Below are positions 15,810 through 23,909 of a DNA stretch of 25,281 nucleotides, piece by piece (positions within the stretch are counted from its first letter, which is position 1; each line of letters opens with the position of its first letter). A program made the position numbers and the translations under genes. The notes beneath the pieces are model-generated. The model made no database searches. It saw only the letters and a list, made by a program, of their open reading frames with translations, and was not told the DNA's origin. Source of the stretch: JBFMGD01 sp040751775 (GTDB lineage: Bacteria; Bacillota; Dethiobacteria; DTU022); assembly GCA_040751775.1 (NCBI GenBank), contig JBFMGD010000044.1:1-25281 (forward strand), read 5' to 3'.

Positions 15810-16757
15810 CTACCCTCCCATGCAACCTTGCCGCAGTTGTTCATAGGCTTGTTGATATTTTTTCTTCTCCGCTTCACCGGTGAACCGCACATAATGCATC
15901 TTCGGGATTCTCTCTTTTAAAACAGCCACTCCCCGGCAGGAATCGGTGTCACAGAGGATAAAGGTAGGCCGCCCATCCGTTTTTGCGCGGCCCAGGGCGG
16001 CAAGCAGTTCCACATCATGTCCGTCAATCCTGAACACCCTGGCGCCAAAAGATTCCAGCCTTTTCTCCAGAGGCTCGATATTCATCACCGTTTCAACCCT
16101 GCCGTCGCACTGGTAACCGTTGATATCAACGTAAGCAAGTATGTTATCAAGCCGGTAATGGGAAATTACCTGCACCGCCTCCCAAAACTGCCCGGGCTGG
16201 CATTCCCCGTCCGACAGAAATAAAACCACTTTGCCTGTCTCGCCTTTGAGTTTTCGCGCCATGGCGATCCCGGCCGCCTGGCTGATGCCCTGCCCCAGAG
16301 ACCCGGTCATAATTTCCATTCCCGGCGAATGCTCGGCGCCGATCATCTCCACCACACCGCCGTCCTTGTTGAAATGATCAAGGCCGTTTGAAGACATCCG
16401 CCCCACTTCAATCAAGGTAGCGTAAAGAACCAGTGAGTACTGAGACGGAGATAAAAAGAAGCGGTCATTATGCTCCGATTTGGGTCCGTTATAGGCGGCG
16501 CCAGTAAAGTAACCGGTGTTGCCCGGTCCCGGCACACCGGGAAACGGGGCCGGCTCCAGCGGATTTGTTACTTCCCCCAGGTTTAACACCCTTAAATAAA
16601 GCGTGGCAAATATCTCCGCCGCGGAACAGGCCTGGCTGAGATAGCCGCCGCCATTCCTAATGGTATGCTCCAAGACCCGGCGCCTGATCCCCTCTGCCGC
16701 CCGGTTAATCTCTTGCGGCCAACAAGCCGGTTTGTCCCGTAACTGATCCGGTTGCAC
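15810..16757 (-). CDS. Transketolase N-terminal subunit (TPP-binding domain)
   Basis: The 315-residue protein contains the TPP/Mg-binding stretch SDGECQPGQFWEA ... VDINGYQCDG, preceded by TGSLGQGISQAAGIAMARKL. These are the PP-domain signatures of transketolase. It pairs with the C-terminal subunit 5 bases downstream. Odd points: the usual SKGHA motif after DRFxL, whose His contacts thiamine/substrate, is replaced by SPSQYS. There is also a Gly/Pro-rich insert of about 25 residues (PAPFPGVPGPGNTGYFTG) before it. Both suggest an altered substrate pocket. The start is GTG at 16757 with AAGAAGGGG about 10 bases before it, 22 bases after the deoR stop. Without biochemical data, a ketol donor/acceptor cannot be named. 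Confidence 0.88.
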   Translation of the reverse strand: MQPDQLRDKPACWPQEINRAAEGIRRRVLEHTIRNGGGYLSQACSAAEIFATLYLRVLNLGEVTNPLEPAPFPGVPGPGNTGYFTGAAYNGPKSEHNDRFFLSPSQYSLVLYATLIEVGRMSSNGLDHFNKDGGVVEMIGAEHSPGMEIMTGSLGQGISQAAGIAMARKLKGETGKVVLFLSDGECQPGQFWEAVQVISHYRLDNILAYVDINGYQCDGRVETVMNIEPLEKRLESFGARVFRIDGHDVELLAALGRAKTDGRPTFILCDTDSCRGVAVLKERIPKMHYVRFTGEAEKKKYQQAYEQLRQGCMGG

Positions 16758-16779
16758 AGCTTCTTCGCCCCTTCTTCGC

Positions 16780-17568
16780 CTATTTTTCCGCGATGATTAC
16801 CTCGACTCCCAATTCCCTAAACCCGTTCACACACTTTTCCTGTTCCCTGGTGAAAGGCTCCAGGGAGTCAGTGATAATTTTATCAATCGTTTCTTTGCCG
16901 CATACCTGGAAAAAGGCCACCTTGCCCAGCTTGGTCCTGTCCACCACCACGAAAACCTTGTTGGATCGTTCAATCATGGCCTGCTTGGCCTCACCTTCTT
17001 CCACCGTGGCGTCGGTCAACCCCTGTTCCAAGCTAAGCGCTTTACTGGAAATAAATGCCTTGTCAATATACATAGATTCCAGCACTTTCCTTTGGGCAGC
17101 ACCGACCAGGGACAGAGATATCCGCCTTAAAAAGCCGCCCAGCAAAATTACCGTAATATCCGTGGCGTCGGAAAGTTCTATAGCTATACTGATATTATTG
17201 GTGATTACGGTCAGTTTCTTTTTTGTTTTAATCAGCTTACTTATTTCCAAAGCGGTAGTGCTGGCGTCAAAGGAAATCACATCACCATCTTCAATCAGCC
17301 CCGCCGCCTTCTTCGCCAGGGCCGCCTTTTCGCTTTTGTTTACATTCAGCCTTTCCTCAATAGTACCTTCATAGGACTTTTTGGTTTTAAGCTGGGCGCC
17401 ACCGTAAATGCGAATTACTTCCCCTTCCTTTTCCAACTTCTCCAGGTCACGCCTGATGGTCATTTCCGACACATTGAACAAATTACTGAGGTTGGAAACA
17501 TCCGCGTACTGGTTATGCCCCAGGATATCAATTATTTTTTTTCGTCTGAGATAAGGCAAATTTCCCAT
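16780..17568 (-). CDS. DeoR/GlpR family transcriptional regulator
   Basis: The 262-residue protein has the DeoR-type N-terminal winged HTH (about 6-60: RRKKIIDIL ... VSEMTIRRDLEKLEKEGEVIRIYGGA). A DeoRC effector domain follows, with IEDGDVISFDASTTALEISK (phosphate-sugar-binding D-x-S-T-T), VITNN and LLGGFLRR. DeoR proteins usually repress sugar catabolic operons and release DNA on binding a sugar phosphate. It lies inside the operon between mtnA and the transketolase genes, so autoregulation is likely. The 17-bp palindrome overlapping the operon's start region (23860-23876) resembles GlpR-type boxes and is the obvious candidate operator. A likely inducer is a phosphorylated intermediate such as a deoxyribulose phosphate; this is inference. 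Confidence 0.92.
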   Translation of the reverse strand: MGNLPYLRRKKIIDILGHNQYADVSNLSNLFNVSEMTIRRDLEKLEKEGEVIRIYGGAQLKTKKSYEGTIEERLNVNKSEKAALAKKAAGLIEDGDVISFDASTTALEISKLIKTKKKLTVITNNISIAIELSDATDITVILLGGFLRRISLSLVGAAQRKVLESMYIDKAFISSKALSLEQGLTDATVEEGEAKQAMIERSNKVFVVVDRTKLGKVAFFQVCGKETIDKIITDSLEPFTREQEKCVNGFRELGVEVIIAEK

Positions 17569-17584
17569 GTCAAAACCGTCCTTT

Positions 17585-18631
17585 TCAAGATAAGTCCATC
17601 ATTTTCCGCAAATTCTCTTCAAAAGGCGGGTAAACAACCCCTTTTTCCGTGACGATAGCGGTAATGTTTTGATGGGGTGTAATATCAAAAGAAGGGTTAT
17701 ATACTTTGATGTCTTTCGGCGCCGTTGGCACGCCGAAACGATTAGTTATTTCCGCCGGGTCCCTTTCTTCAATAGGAATCTCCCGCCCTGTTTTTGTCTT
17801 CAGGTCGATAGTGGGGGTGGGGATAGCCACGTAAAAAGGGATCTGATAGTATCTGGCCAGAATCGATACACCCAAAGTGCCGATTTTATTGGCTACATCA
17901 CCGTTTGCGGCCAGGCGATCACAGCCCACAATCACTGCGTCAATTTTTCCCTGGGACATTACCACCGCGGCCATATTGTCGGTAATGACGGTGGCGTCAA
18001 CACCGGCCTGCTGCAGTTCCAGGGCCGTCAGGGTAGAGCCCTGCAACCTGGGCCTGGTTTCATCGCAGTAGACTTTCAAGTGCCAGCCTCTTTCTTTGGC
18101 CAGATACATGGGTGCTGTCGCTGTACCGTATTTACTGGTAGCCAAAGCGCCGGCGTTGCAATGTGTGAGAATACCCATACCGTCTTTGAGCAGTGTAAGC
18201 AGGTTTTCGCCGATCTTTCTGTTTATTTCTTCATCTTCCCGGTGAATCTGAATCGCTTCTTCAAGCAGAATCTCCTTAATCCGCGGCACTGGTAAACCTT
18301 TACTTTCCAGGGCCTTCTTCTTTAACCGATCCAGGGCCCAAAACAGGTTCATTGCTGTGGGACGCGAGGTGGACAGGTACTCTGCTTTTTCTTCCAAAAT
18401 CCGATTAAACTCATTAAAACTGCTTTCGGGTGCTTTTTTTATACCCAGATAGAGACCGTAGCCGGCAGTAATGCCGATAGCCGGTGCTCCCCTTACTTTC
18501 ATAACCTTAATTGCATCCCACACCGCTTTGATGTCATCAAATTCTTCATAAACAATATCGTTGGGTAAGAGAGTCTGATCAATCAGGACCAACTTGTCAT
18601 TTTTCCACTTGATGGTTTCAATTGCTGCCAT
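17585..18631 (-). CDS. mtnA: S-methyl-5-thioribose-1-phosphate isomerase (MtnA family)
   Basis: The 348-residue protein has the eIF2B-like isomerase fold signatures: VRGAPAIGITAGYG (47-59), RPTAMNLFWALDRL (90-103), catalytic Cys158 in ILTHCNAGALAT, DETRPRLQGS (190-199) and catalytic Asp238 in VGCDRLAANGDVANKIGT. These match Bacillus subtilis MtnA, where the pair is Cys160 and Asp240. The enzyme opens methylthioribose-1-phosphate to methylthioribulose-1-phosphate. Homologues also accept 5-deoxyribose-1-phosphate in the DHAP shunt. GGAGGG lies upstream of the ATG at 18631. It follows mtnK by 28 bases, so substrate passes from one to the next. None of the methionine-salvage genes mtnB, mtnC, mtnD is in the window. 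Confidence 0.93.
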   Translation of the reverse strand: MAAIETIKWKNDKLVLIDQTLLPNDIVYEEFDDIKAVWDAIKVMKVRGAPAIGITAGYGLYLGIKKAPESSFNEFNRILEEKAEYLSTSRPTAMNLFWALDRLKKKALESKGLPVPRIKEILLEEAIQIHREDEEINRKIGENLLTLLKDGMGILTHCNAGALATSKYGTATAPMYLAKERGWHLKVYCDETRPRLQGSTLTALELQQAGVDATVITDNMAAVVMSQGKIDAVIVGCDRLAANGDVANKIGTLGVSILARYYQIPFYVAIPTPTIDLKTKTGREIPIEERDPAEITNRFGVPTAPKDIKVYNPSFDITPHQNITAIVTEKGVVYPPFEENLRKMMDLS

Positions 18632-18659
18632 GTATATTCCCTCCGCTGATCAAGGCTTT

Positions 18660-19892
18660 TTATGTCTTTGGAAACAAACTAACGGCTTCCTTGAAAGCGA
18701 TGAGGAAATCCTCTCCCTTCCGGAAACTATCCCGTTGTTTGATATACGCTTTTGCGCAAGTAAGGCAGATCTTCTCTGCTCGAACCCTGGTATCTTCATC
18801 AGAAATGGAGGTTATATCCTTGACCTGGGCCAGGCCGAGAATCCGCCGGCACAGCTCCAATCCGGCTACCGCTGCTGTGTCGCGGATAACAGTATCCAGG
18901 TACCAACGGTCAAAGCCGTTAACCTTCGCCAGGATCTCCGTGGCATTTTCCTGCCATACTTTTAAAAACTTACTCTTAAAGAGATCAATTACTTCAACTA
19001 CAGTGCTTTCGATCCAACCGGTAAAATCCGCCCGCTCTTCCTCGTCGTCTATGGTGGCGTCGGCATTAACCCAGGCAAATAAAAGATTGGCAATTATATT
19101 TCCTACGTCATAACCGATCGGGCCGTAAAAAGCGAACTCCGGATCGATTACTTTAGTTGAATCAGGCCTGATAAAAATCGAGCCTGTATGAAGGTCTCCA
19201 TGAATTAGGGCCTGGGCATTAGTTAGAAAATTAAATTTGAGTTTGGCCACTTCCAGCAGCAGTTCATTGTCATCGTAGATCTCGCGGGTAACCCATTTTA
19301 AATTAGGGGGAAATACATGGTTACGCCTATTGTAATCGTTAAATGGTTCAGTATAGACAAGATCTTCAGTAATCTCACAAAGTTCGGGGTTGATATAAAG
19401 CTTAACCAATTCCTTTTTTTTCTTATGATCCATAACCACATCAGTCGTCAATAGCAGTGTGTTTGCCATAAAAGTTGTGATGTGGTCAGCAAAAAGCGGG
19501 TATTTATTATGATCAATTAAGCCCTGACGCATGATAACATAATTCGATAAATCCTCCATTACGCAGCAATTCATCACATCATCATATTTATAAACAACCG
19601 GAACCAGGCCGGGAGCAAGTTTAGCCGCCAGTTGAAGCACATCTGATTCGATTTTGGTCCGGTACGTAGACAACTTAAAATCATCCGAAATGCGCGCCGT
19701 TTCGCCGGCCTGTTTAACAATGGCCGAATGGTCGGAATTCTTGTCCCATACGCGGAAGATATAGTTTATATTCCCGTCACCAATTTCCTTGCATTCCAGG
19801 TCGGCATCCGGAATAAAGTAGTTCAGTTTTTCCCGGACATAATCAATTACATCATCCGGTTGCATCAAAAAGTATGTAGCAAACTTAGACAT
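18660..19892 (-). CDS. mtnK: 5-methylthioribose kinase family protein (MtnK-like)
   Basis: The 410-residue APH-fold kinase shows EIGDGNINYIFRV (36-48), the conserved Lys in AIVKQA, VMEDLSNYVIMRQGLID, catalytic LIHGDLHTGSIF (229-240) and the metal-binding VIDPEFAFYGPIGYDVG (248-264). These closely follow B. subtilis MtnK, which uses ATP to phosphorylate methylthioribose at C1. The length (about 400) is normal. Kinases of this clade can also act on 5-deoxyribose. Since a sugar ABC importer precedes it directly, the substrate is probably imported as a free sugar rather than formed from methylthioadenosine in the same operon. GGGGGG upstream of the ATG is the ribosome binding site. It follows the permease gene by 17 bases. 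Confidence 0.92.
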   Translation of the reverse strand: MSKFATYFLMQPDDVIDYVREKLNYFIPDADLECKEIGDGNINYIFRVWDKNSDHSAIVKQAGETARISDDFKLSTYRTKIESDVLQLAAKLAPGLVPVVYKYDDVMNCCVMEDLSNYVIMRQGLIDHNKYPLFADHITTFMANTLLLTTDVVMDHKKKKELVKLYINPELCEITEDLVYTEPFNDYNRRNHVFPPNLKWVTREIYDDNELLLEVAKLKFNFLTNAQALIHGDLHTGSIFIRPDSTKVIDPEFAFYGPIGYDVGNIIANLLFAWVNADATIDDEEERADFTGWIESTVVEVIDLFKSKFLKVWQENATEILAKVNGFDRWYLDTVIRDTAAVAGLELCRRILGLAQVKDITSISDEDTRVRAEKICLTCAKAYIKQRDSFRKGEDFLIAFKEAVSLFPKT

Positions 19893-19909
19893 AATAATCC
19901 CCCCAGTGA

Positions 19910-20908
19910 TTACCTTTTGCGGAAATAAGTAGACATAAGGGCAAGGGCCAGCACCGCTCCTTTGATAATATTTAATGAGTAGTAAGGAACGGACATCATC
20001 ACCAGGCCGTTCTCCAGGACACCTACCAGAACCGCTCCCACAAATGTGCCCACTGCATTCGGTCGCTTTAAACCGCCAAATGAAAAACCAATGAACGCAG
20101 CAGCGACTGCCGGCATCAGGTACCCGGCGCCTGCATTAATTTGTGCAGAACCGATCCGGGCTGCGATCATCATACCCCCCAGGGCAACCAGCAATGTGCA
20201 AATTAGATAGGCCAGCGCCCGGTAGCGGTCCACCGGGATGCCGGACAGGCGAGCAGCTTCAATATTACCGCCGACTACGTACATGTAACGGCCATGCTTG
20301 GTGTGGTTCAAAAAGATATGAATCAGCACCACCACTATCAACATGATTATAATAATATAGGGTGCCTGGCCGATCTCCCTAAAAACAGGGGAGAGGAAAC
20401 CGACTGTGGGTGTGCCGTCTAACCTGGGCATTCCTGCGCTGATCGACCCACCCCCCGTATAAGTCATGGCCACCCCTTCAATTAAAAACAAGGTTGATAG
20501 TGTGGCCAGCATATCCGGAATTTTTACTTTAACAATGAGGATTATATTAACCAAAGCAACCAACATAGTGATGGCCAGGGTGACGATGATGGAAAACATA
20601 GTCGACATACTGTACCAAACAAACATGGAAACAATCAGTGAGGCGGCGAAGGTAGCCGTGGAACCCACGGATAAGTCAAGGCCATTGACTGTTAGAGAAA
20701 CAGTTAGTCCGATGGCGATAACAGTAACGATCGAAATACCGCGTAGGATGGTTAATATATTAGAACTTGAAATAAATTGAGGCATGGAGATTGAAAAGAA
20801 AAGGACTAAGAGAACAATGGCAATGACAGTCCCCCACTTATTGATGAAATTTAGCATAGAGACTGGAAAAGTCGCGCGAGGTTTTGAAATCTCTAAATCA
20901 CAGCGCAT
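19910..20908 (-). CDS. Ribose-type sugar ABC transporter permease
   Basis: The 332-residue protein is highly hydrophobic, with about eight to ten TM segments. It carries the RbsC-family signature GLDLSVGSTATFAASL (about 75-90) and the coupling region GRYMYVVGGNIEAARLSGIPVDRYR, followed by AYLICTLLVALGGMMIAARIGSA and PAVAAAFIGFSFGG. It forms the membrane channel, probably as a homodimer because no second permease gene is present. That differs from LsrC/LsrD (AI-2) systems. The ATG at 20908 overlaps the ATPase stop by 16 bases and has GGAGG 9 bases upstream inside the ATPase gene. It would carry the pentose into the cytoplasm for the MtnK-like kinase. Confidence 0.93.
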   Translation of the reverse strand: MRCDLEISKPRATFPVSMLNFINKWGTVIAIVLLVLFFSISMPQFISSSNILTILRGISIVTVIAIGLTVSLTVNGLDLSVGSTATFAASLIVSMFVWYSMSTMFSIIVTLAITMLVALVNIILIVKVKIPDMLATLSTLFLIEGVAMTYTGGGSISAGMPRLDGTPTVGFLSPVFREIGQAPYIIIIMLIVVVLIHIFLNHTKHGRYMYVVGGNIEAARLSGIPVDRYRALAYLICTLLVALGGMMIAARIGSAQINAGAGYLMPAVAAAFIGFSFGGLKRPNAVGTFVGAVLVGVLENGLVMMSVPYYSLNIIKGAVLALALMSTYFRKR

Positions 20909-22431
20909 TCATCGTTTCCTCCGGTAGAATAATAAAGGACCTCGTCTTCACTGGTCCGTGATGTTACAAGTTCTTTCACAATGCGACCACCATACATCAC
21001 ATATAATCTATCTGTAATAGCCAATATTTCCGCTAGTTCGTTGGAAGCGTAGATAATCCCTTTCCCCAAAGCAGCCAGGTTACCGATAAGATTAAAAATA
21101 TCTCGTTTAGCCCCAACATCAACACCCTTAGTTGGTTCGTCAAAAATATAAATATAGCCGTCAGCGGTCAGCCATTTTCCGACAGCCACTTTCTGCTGGT
21201 TGCCGCCTGAAAGAAAAGCGACCTTTTGGAACTCGTTGGGTGTCTTAATGTCTAATTTGGCAATCATTTTCCTGGCGGCGGCCCGTTCCTCGCGTGGCTT
21301 TAAAAAGCCAAACCGGTTGGTGAAAGCTGAAAGATTGACCGCTGATAAGTTGCTAAACACCGACTCCTCCACCAGCACCCCTTCTTTTCGCCGTTCTTCA
21401 GGGACCAAAGCCAATCCTTGCCGCACCGCCAGGTGTGGAGCGTGAATTGATAAATGCCTTCCCATCAATTCCATCTCTCCAGAACCAATGGGTAGAGCAC
21501 CGAAAAGGGTCTTGCACAGCTCTGTCTTCCCGGCCCCGACCAAACCGGCAATGCCTATAATTTCACCGGCACGGACATAGAAGCTAATATCCTGAATGCT
21601 GCCTCCCTTTTCATTAAGATTCCTAACTTCAAAAATCTTTTCGGCGATATCCACATTCCGCTTTTGATAATTCTCTTCCAGTTTGCGCCCCAGCATTAAC
21701 TCGACCACCTGCTTAACATTTATACCACACATGTCCCGCCGGGTCACAACTTCCCCGTCTTTCATGATTGTAATTTCTCCGCAAATCTCAAACAACTCCG
21801 GCAGGCGGTGTGAAATAAAGATAACTCCCACATTATGGTTTGAAGAGAGGTCGCGCACAATTCGGAAAAGTTCGGTTGTTTCCCTGCTGCTTAATGGAGC
21901 GGTCGGTTCATCGAGAATCAGGAAACGGCGCTCTTCAGCAATAGCCCGGGCAATAAGGACCATTTGTTTTTGAGCCATGGTTAAATTCTGAACGCGAGTT
22001 CGTGTGTCTAGCTCAATGCCTAGCCGTTTCAGCACTTTTTTTGCCGCTGAGTGAATATCCTGCCAGTTAACAAAGAACTTTCCTTTCATTTTGTTAACCA
22101 GCACATCCAGCATAATATTCTCAGCTACATCGAGGTAAGGAATGAGCGCTGTATCTACTTCCTGGTAGACAATTTCAATCCCCAATTCTTTGGAATCCCG
22201 TGGAGATCGGATCATTATCTCGTGCCCGTCCAGGTAGATGTTACCAGTATAGTGGTCATAAGCGCCCGACAGAACTTTCATCAGTGTTGACTTTCCCGCA
22301 CCGTTAGCTCCCACCAGGGCATGGATGCGTCCTGTCTCCACATGAAAATCAACTTTTGACAAAGCCTTAACTCCCGGAAACTCAATTGAGATATCCTTCA
22401 TTTCCAACTGGCATGGCTTCTGTTTTTCCAT
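20893..22431 (-). CDS. Sugar ABC transporter ATP-binding protein (two ABC domains, RbsA/MglA type)
   Basis: The protein (512 residues from the ATG at 22431) has two fused ABC domains. The first has Walker A GANGAGKST (41-49), a degenerate signature TMAQKQM and Walker B FLILDEPTAPLSS. The second has GLVGAGKTEL, signature LSGGNQQKV and Walker B IYIFDEPTKGVDVG. This two-domain architecture is standard for carbohydrate uptake (CUT2) transporters; about 500 residues is normal. An in-frame ATG at 22539 exists but would add 36 residues with no homology. GGCGGAG lies 5 bases before 22431, and the domain begins right after (LEMKDISIEFPGVKAL), so I chose 22431. It energises the permease encoded downstream. 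Confidence 0.93.
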   Translation of the reverse strand: MEKQKPCQLEMKDISIEFPGVKALSKVDFHVETGRIHALVGANGAGKSTLMKVLSGAYDHYTGNIYLDGHEIMIRSPRDSKELGIEIVYQEVDTALIPYLDVAENIMLDVLVNKMKGKFFVNWQDIHSAAKKVLKRLGIELDTRTRVQNLTMAQKQMVLIARAIAEERRFLILDEPTAPLSSRETTELFRIVRDLSSNHNVGVIFISHRLPELFEICGEITIMKDGEVVTRRDMCGINVKQVVELMLGRKLEENYQKRNVDIAEKIFEVRNLNEKGGSIQDISFYVRAGEIIGIAGLVGAGKTELCKTLFGALPIGSGEMELMGRHLSIHAPHLAVRQGLALVPEERRKEGVLVEESVFSNLSAVNLSAFTNRFGFLKPREERAAARKMIAKLDIKTPNEFQKVAFLSGGNQQKVAVGKWLTADGYIYIFDEPTKGVDVGAKRDIFNLIGNLAALGKGIIYASNELAEILAITDRLYVMYGGRIVKELVTSRTSEDEVLYYSTGGNDECAVI

Positions 22432-22608
22432 CTTTCTCCGCCTTATCTCAAATAAGTCCTGACCGTGCAAAACGGAAAGCTGCAAATAATACAAGGAAGG
22501 GTAGAAGAGAGATGAGCCGCAAAGGATCACGTGAATCATCCCTCTTCTTTTTAAAGGCCAATGGACAAGAGCCTCTCCCTATATTTCAGATACTTACTGT
22601 CTAAGTAA

Positions 22609-23694
22609 CTATTTCATAAAATGTTCGCGCAGAATGTCCATCCAGGGCTCATTAAACGCGTCGGATTTACCCCATCCTTCCACCACATCCTGCAGGTTAA
22701 GCATATTGGTTTCCGGCAGCAGCTGATCCTGCTTTATCAGTTTTGCTTCAAGGTCATAGTTGTCGGGAGTCGATTCACCAGCAAACTTCTTGGCTAATAA
22801 CCTCATGTTGACAATACCGATGAGCGTGGGATCTACAGCGGCTGTTGACAGCCACACACTACCTTCTTCTCTCATCAGGTTTATATCCTGGTTAGAGATA
22901 TCGATAGAGATTAACGAAATGTCTAAGCGCTTGTTTTCTTTTAAAGCGGTAAAAGCGCCTTTAGCCATTTCATCCCATGAACCCCAAATAGCATCAATGC
23001 TCCCCGGGGGATACTTTGGTAGAACCGCGCTTACCTTGGAGGCGATGTCGCCTTGCACATCCTGGAAGTTTGTCGGTCCAATAATCTCAAGCGTTTCAAT
23101 TAAATTGTCCTGCTCGAATTGAGCATAGATTACTTCCCGCCTATCAAGAGGGGGAATACCAGGACCGAACCATAGCTTGATTATGCGTACAGGTTCTCCG
23201 TTCTCTGAAAGTGCGACGATCTCATTTAATGATAATTCAGCCAATTTGAAGTCATCTTGAAACGTGGTGGTTATTTCAGGTAAGTTTTGTCCATCTTTTT
23301 CAATAACCGTGTCAAATGTAACTACTAGCATACCCTTGTCTATGGCTGGTTTAAGCATATCATATGAATAATCTGCTTTACCATGGGAGATAATCAGCCC
23401 GTCATAGTCTTTCTGAATTGCCTGTGCCACCAGCTCCTGGAAACGAACATCATCGTTATCTGCGATAAAGGTATCAACTTCAAAACCAAAAGCTTGTCCT
23501 TCGCTCCGGGCGCCATCAAGAAACTGTTTTGTATGGTCATCAGACGGCAGGTTACGAATAACAGCCACTTTTATATTACCCTGAACTCCCTCCGGAACGC
23601 CGCTGATCAGTTCTGTATCCGACTGCTCTCCGCCATTTCCGCAACCGGCCAACAAGAACATCCCTACCAGCAACAATATAACTATTTTATTCAC
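22609..23694 (-). CDS. Sugar ABC transporter substrate-binding lipoprotein (RbsB type)
   Basis: The protein (361 residues from GTG 23694) has a signal peptide with lipobox LLAGCG and a type I periplasmic-binding-protein fold: IKVAVIRNLPSDDHTKQFLDGARSEG, YDGLIISHGKADY, PPGSIDAIWGSWDEMAKGAF and DISLISIDISNQDINLM. It would capture the sugar outside the cell for the ATPase and permease encoded next. Start choice: a TTG at 23703 lies only 2 bases from GGAGG, too close, whereas the GTG at 23694 has 10-base spacing. The ligand-binding residues cannot be assigned by eye. It is the first gene of the operon, behind a promoter/operator region at 23860-23916. A 177-base gap before the ATPase gene holds no other gene. 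Confidence 0.9.
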   Translation of the reverse strand: MNKIVILLLVGMFLLAGCGNGGEQSDTELISGVPEGVQGNIKVAVIRNLPSDDHTKQFLDGARSEGQAFGFEVDTFIADNDDVRFQELVAQAIQKDYDGLIISHGKADYSYDMLKPAIDKGMLVVTFDTVIEKDGQNLPEITTTFQDDFKLAELSLNEIVALSENGEPVRIIKLWFGPGIPPLDRREVIYAQFEQDNLIETLEIIGPTNFQDVQGDIASKVSAVLPKYPPGSIDAIWGSWDEMAKGAFTALKENKRLDISLISIDISNQDINLMREEGSVWLSTAAVDPTLIGIVNMRLLAKKFAGESTPDNYDLEAKLIKQDQLLPETNMLNLQDVVEGWGKSDAFNEPWMDILREHFMK

Positions 23695-23859
23695 TGTTTT
23701 CAAGCCCTCCTTTAATTTTCTTCATAGGCTCTCTTCCGGCTCACCTCCTTGTTATCTCATCAAACACCTCCTTAAAACATTATTACTTTCAAGAACCTTA
23801 AACACAGAATTTCTTGTAGTTTTTTTCTAAGAAACTAAAGTACACATTCAAGACGAATT
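23695..23859 (-). promoter_or_regulatory. 5' leader with three Shine-Dalgarno-like motifs and a mini-ORF
   Basis: On the minus strand the leader carries AAGGAGGT twice (23766-23773 and 23743-23750) before the GGAGGG used by the binding-protein gene (23705-23710). The first is followed 5 bases later by a two-codon frame ATG-AGA-TAA (23752-23760). A 12-codon frame (ATG 23725) overlaps the binding-protein start but has poor spacing (17 bases). No riboswitch fold is evident to me. A role in translation control is possible but unproven. Confidence 0.35.
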
Positions 23860-23909
23860 ATGTTCATAATGAACATTTATTAACACAAACATAACATCTG
23901 AATGTTCAT
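23860..23909. promoter_or_regulatory. Candidate DeoR-family operator region
   Basis: ATGTTCAT-A-ATGAACAT (23860-23876) is a perfect 17-bp palindrome just downstream of the predicted -10 element. A further half-site ATGTTCAT (23902-23909) lies in the -35/-10 spacer, itself part of a weaker AACAT-CTGA-ATGTT repeat (23893-23906). The shape and the TGTTC/GAACA core resemble GlpR/DeoR boxes. The operon's own DeoR-type protein is the probable ligand. Confidence 0.6.

Noticed and set aside
9635..19892. Classical methionine salvage pathway (MtnK-MtnA-MtnB-MtnW-MtnX-MtnD)
   Set aside because: MtnK and MtnA homologues and an RLP are present, but no MtnX/MtnC phosphatase, MtnD dioxygenase or MtnE transaminase. 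The other genes (LsrF, Rpe, split transketolase) do not belong to that pathway.
22432..22539. N-terminal extension of the ABC ATPase starting at 22539
   Set aside because: The extra 36 residues are unrelated to the family, and a ribosome binding site sits directly before the ATG at 22431.
12663..23694. An AI-2 (lsr) uptake and degradation operon
   Set aside because: Only LsrF fits. There is one permease instead of two, no FGGY-type LsrK, no LsrG and no SorC-type LsrR.
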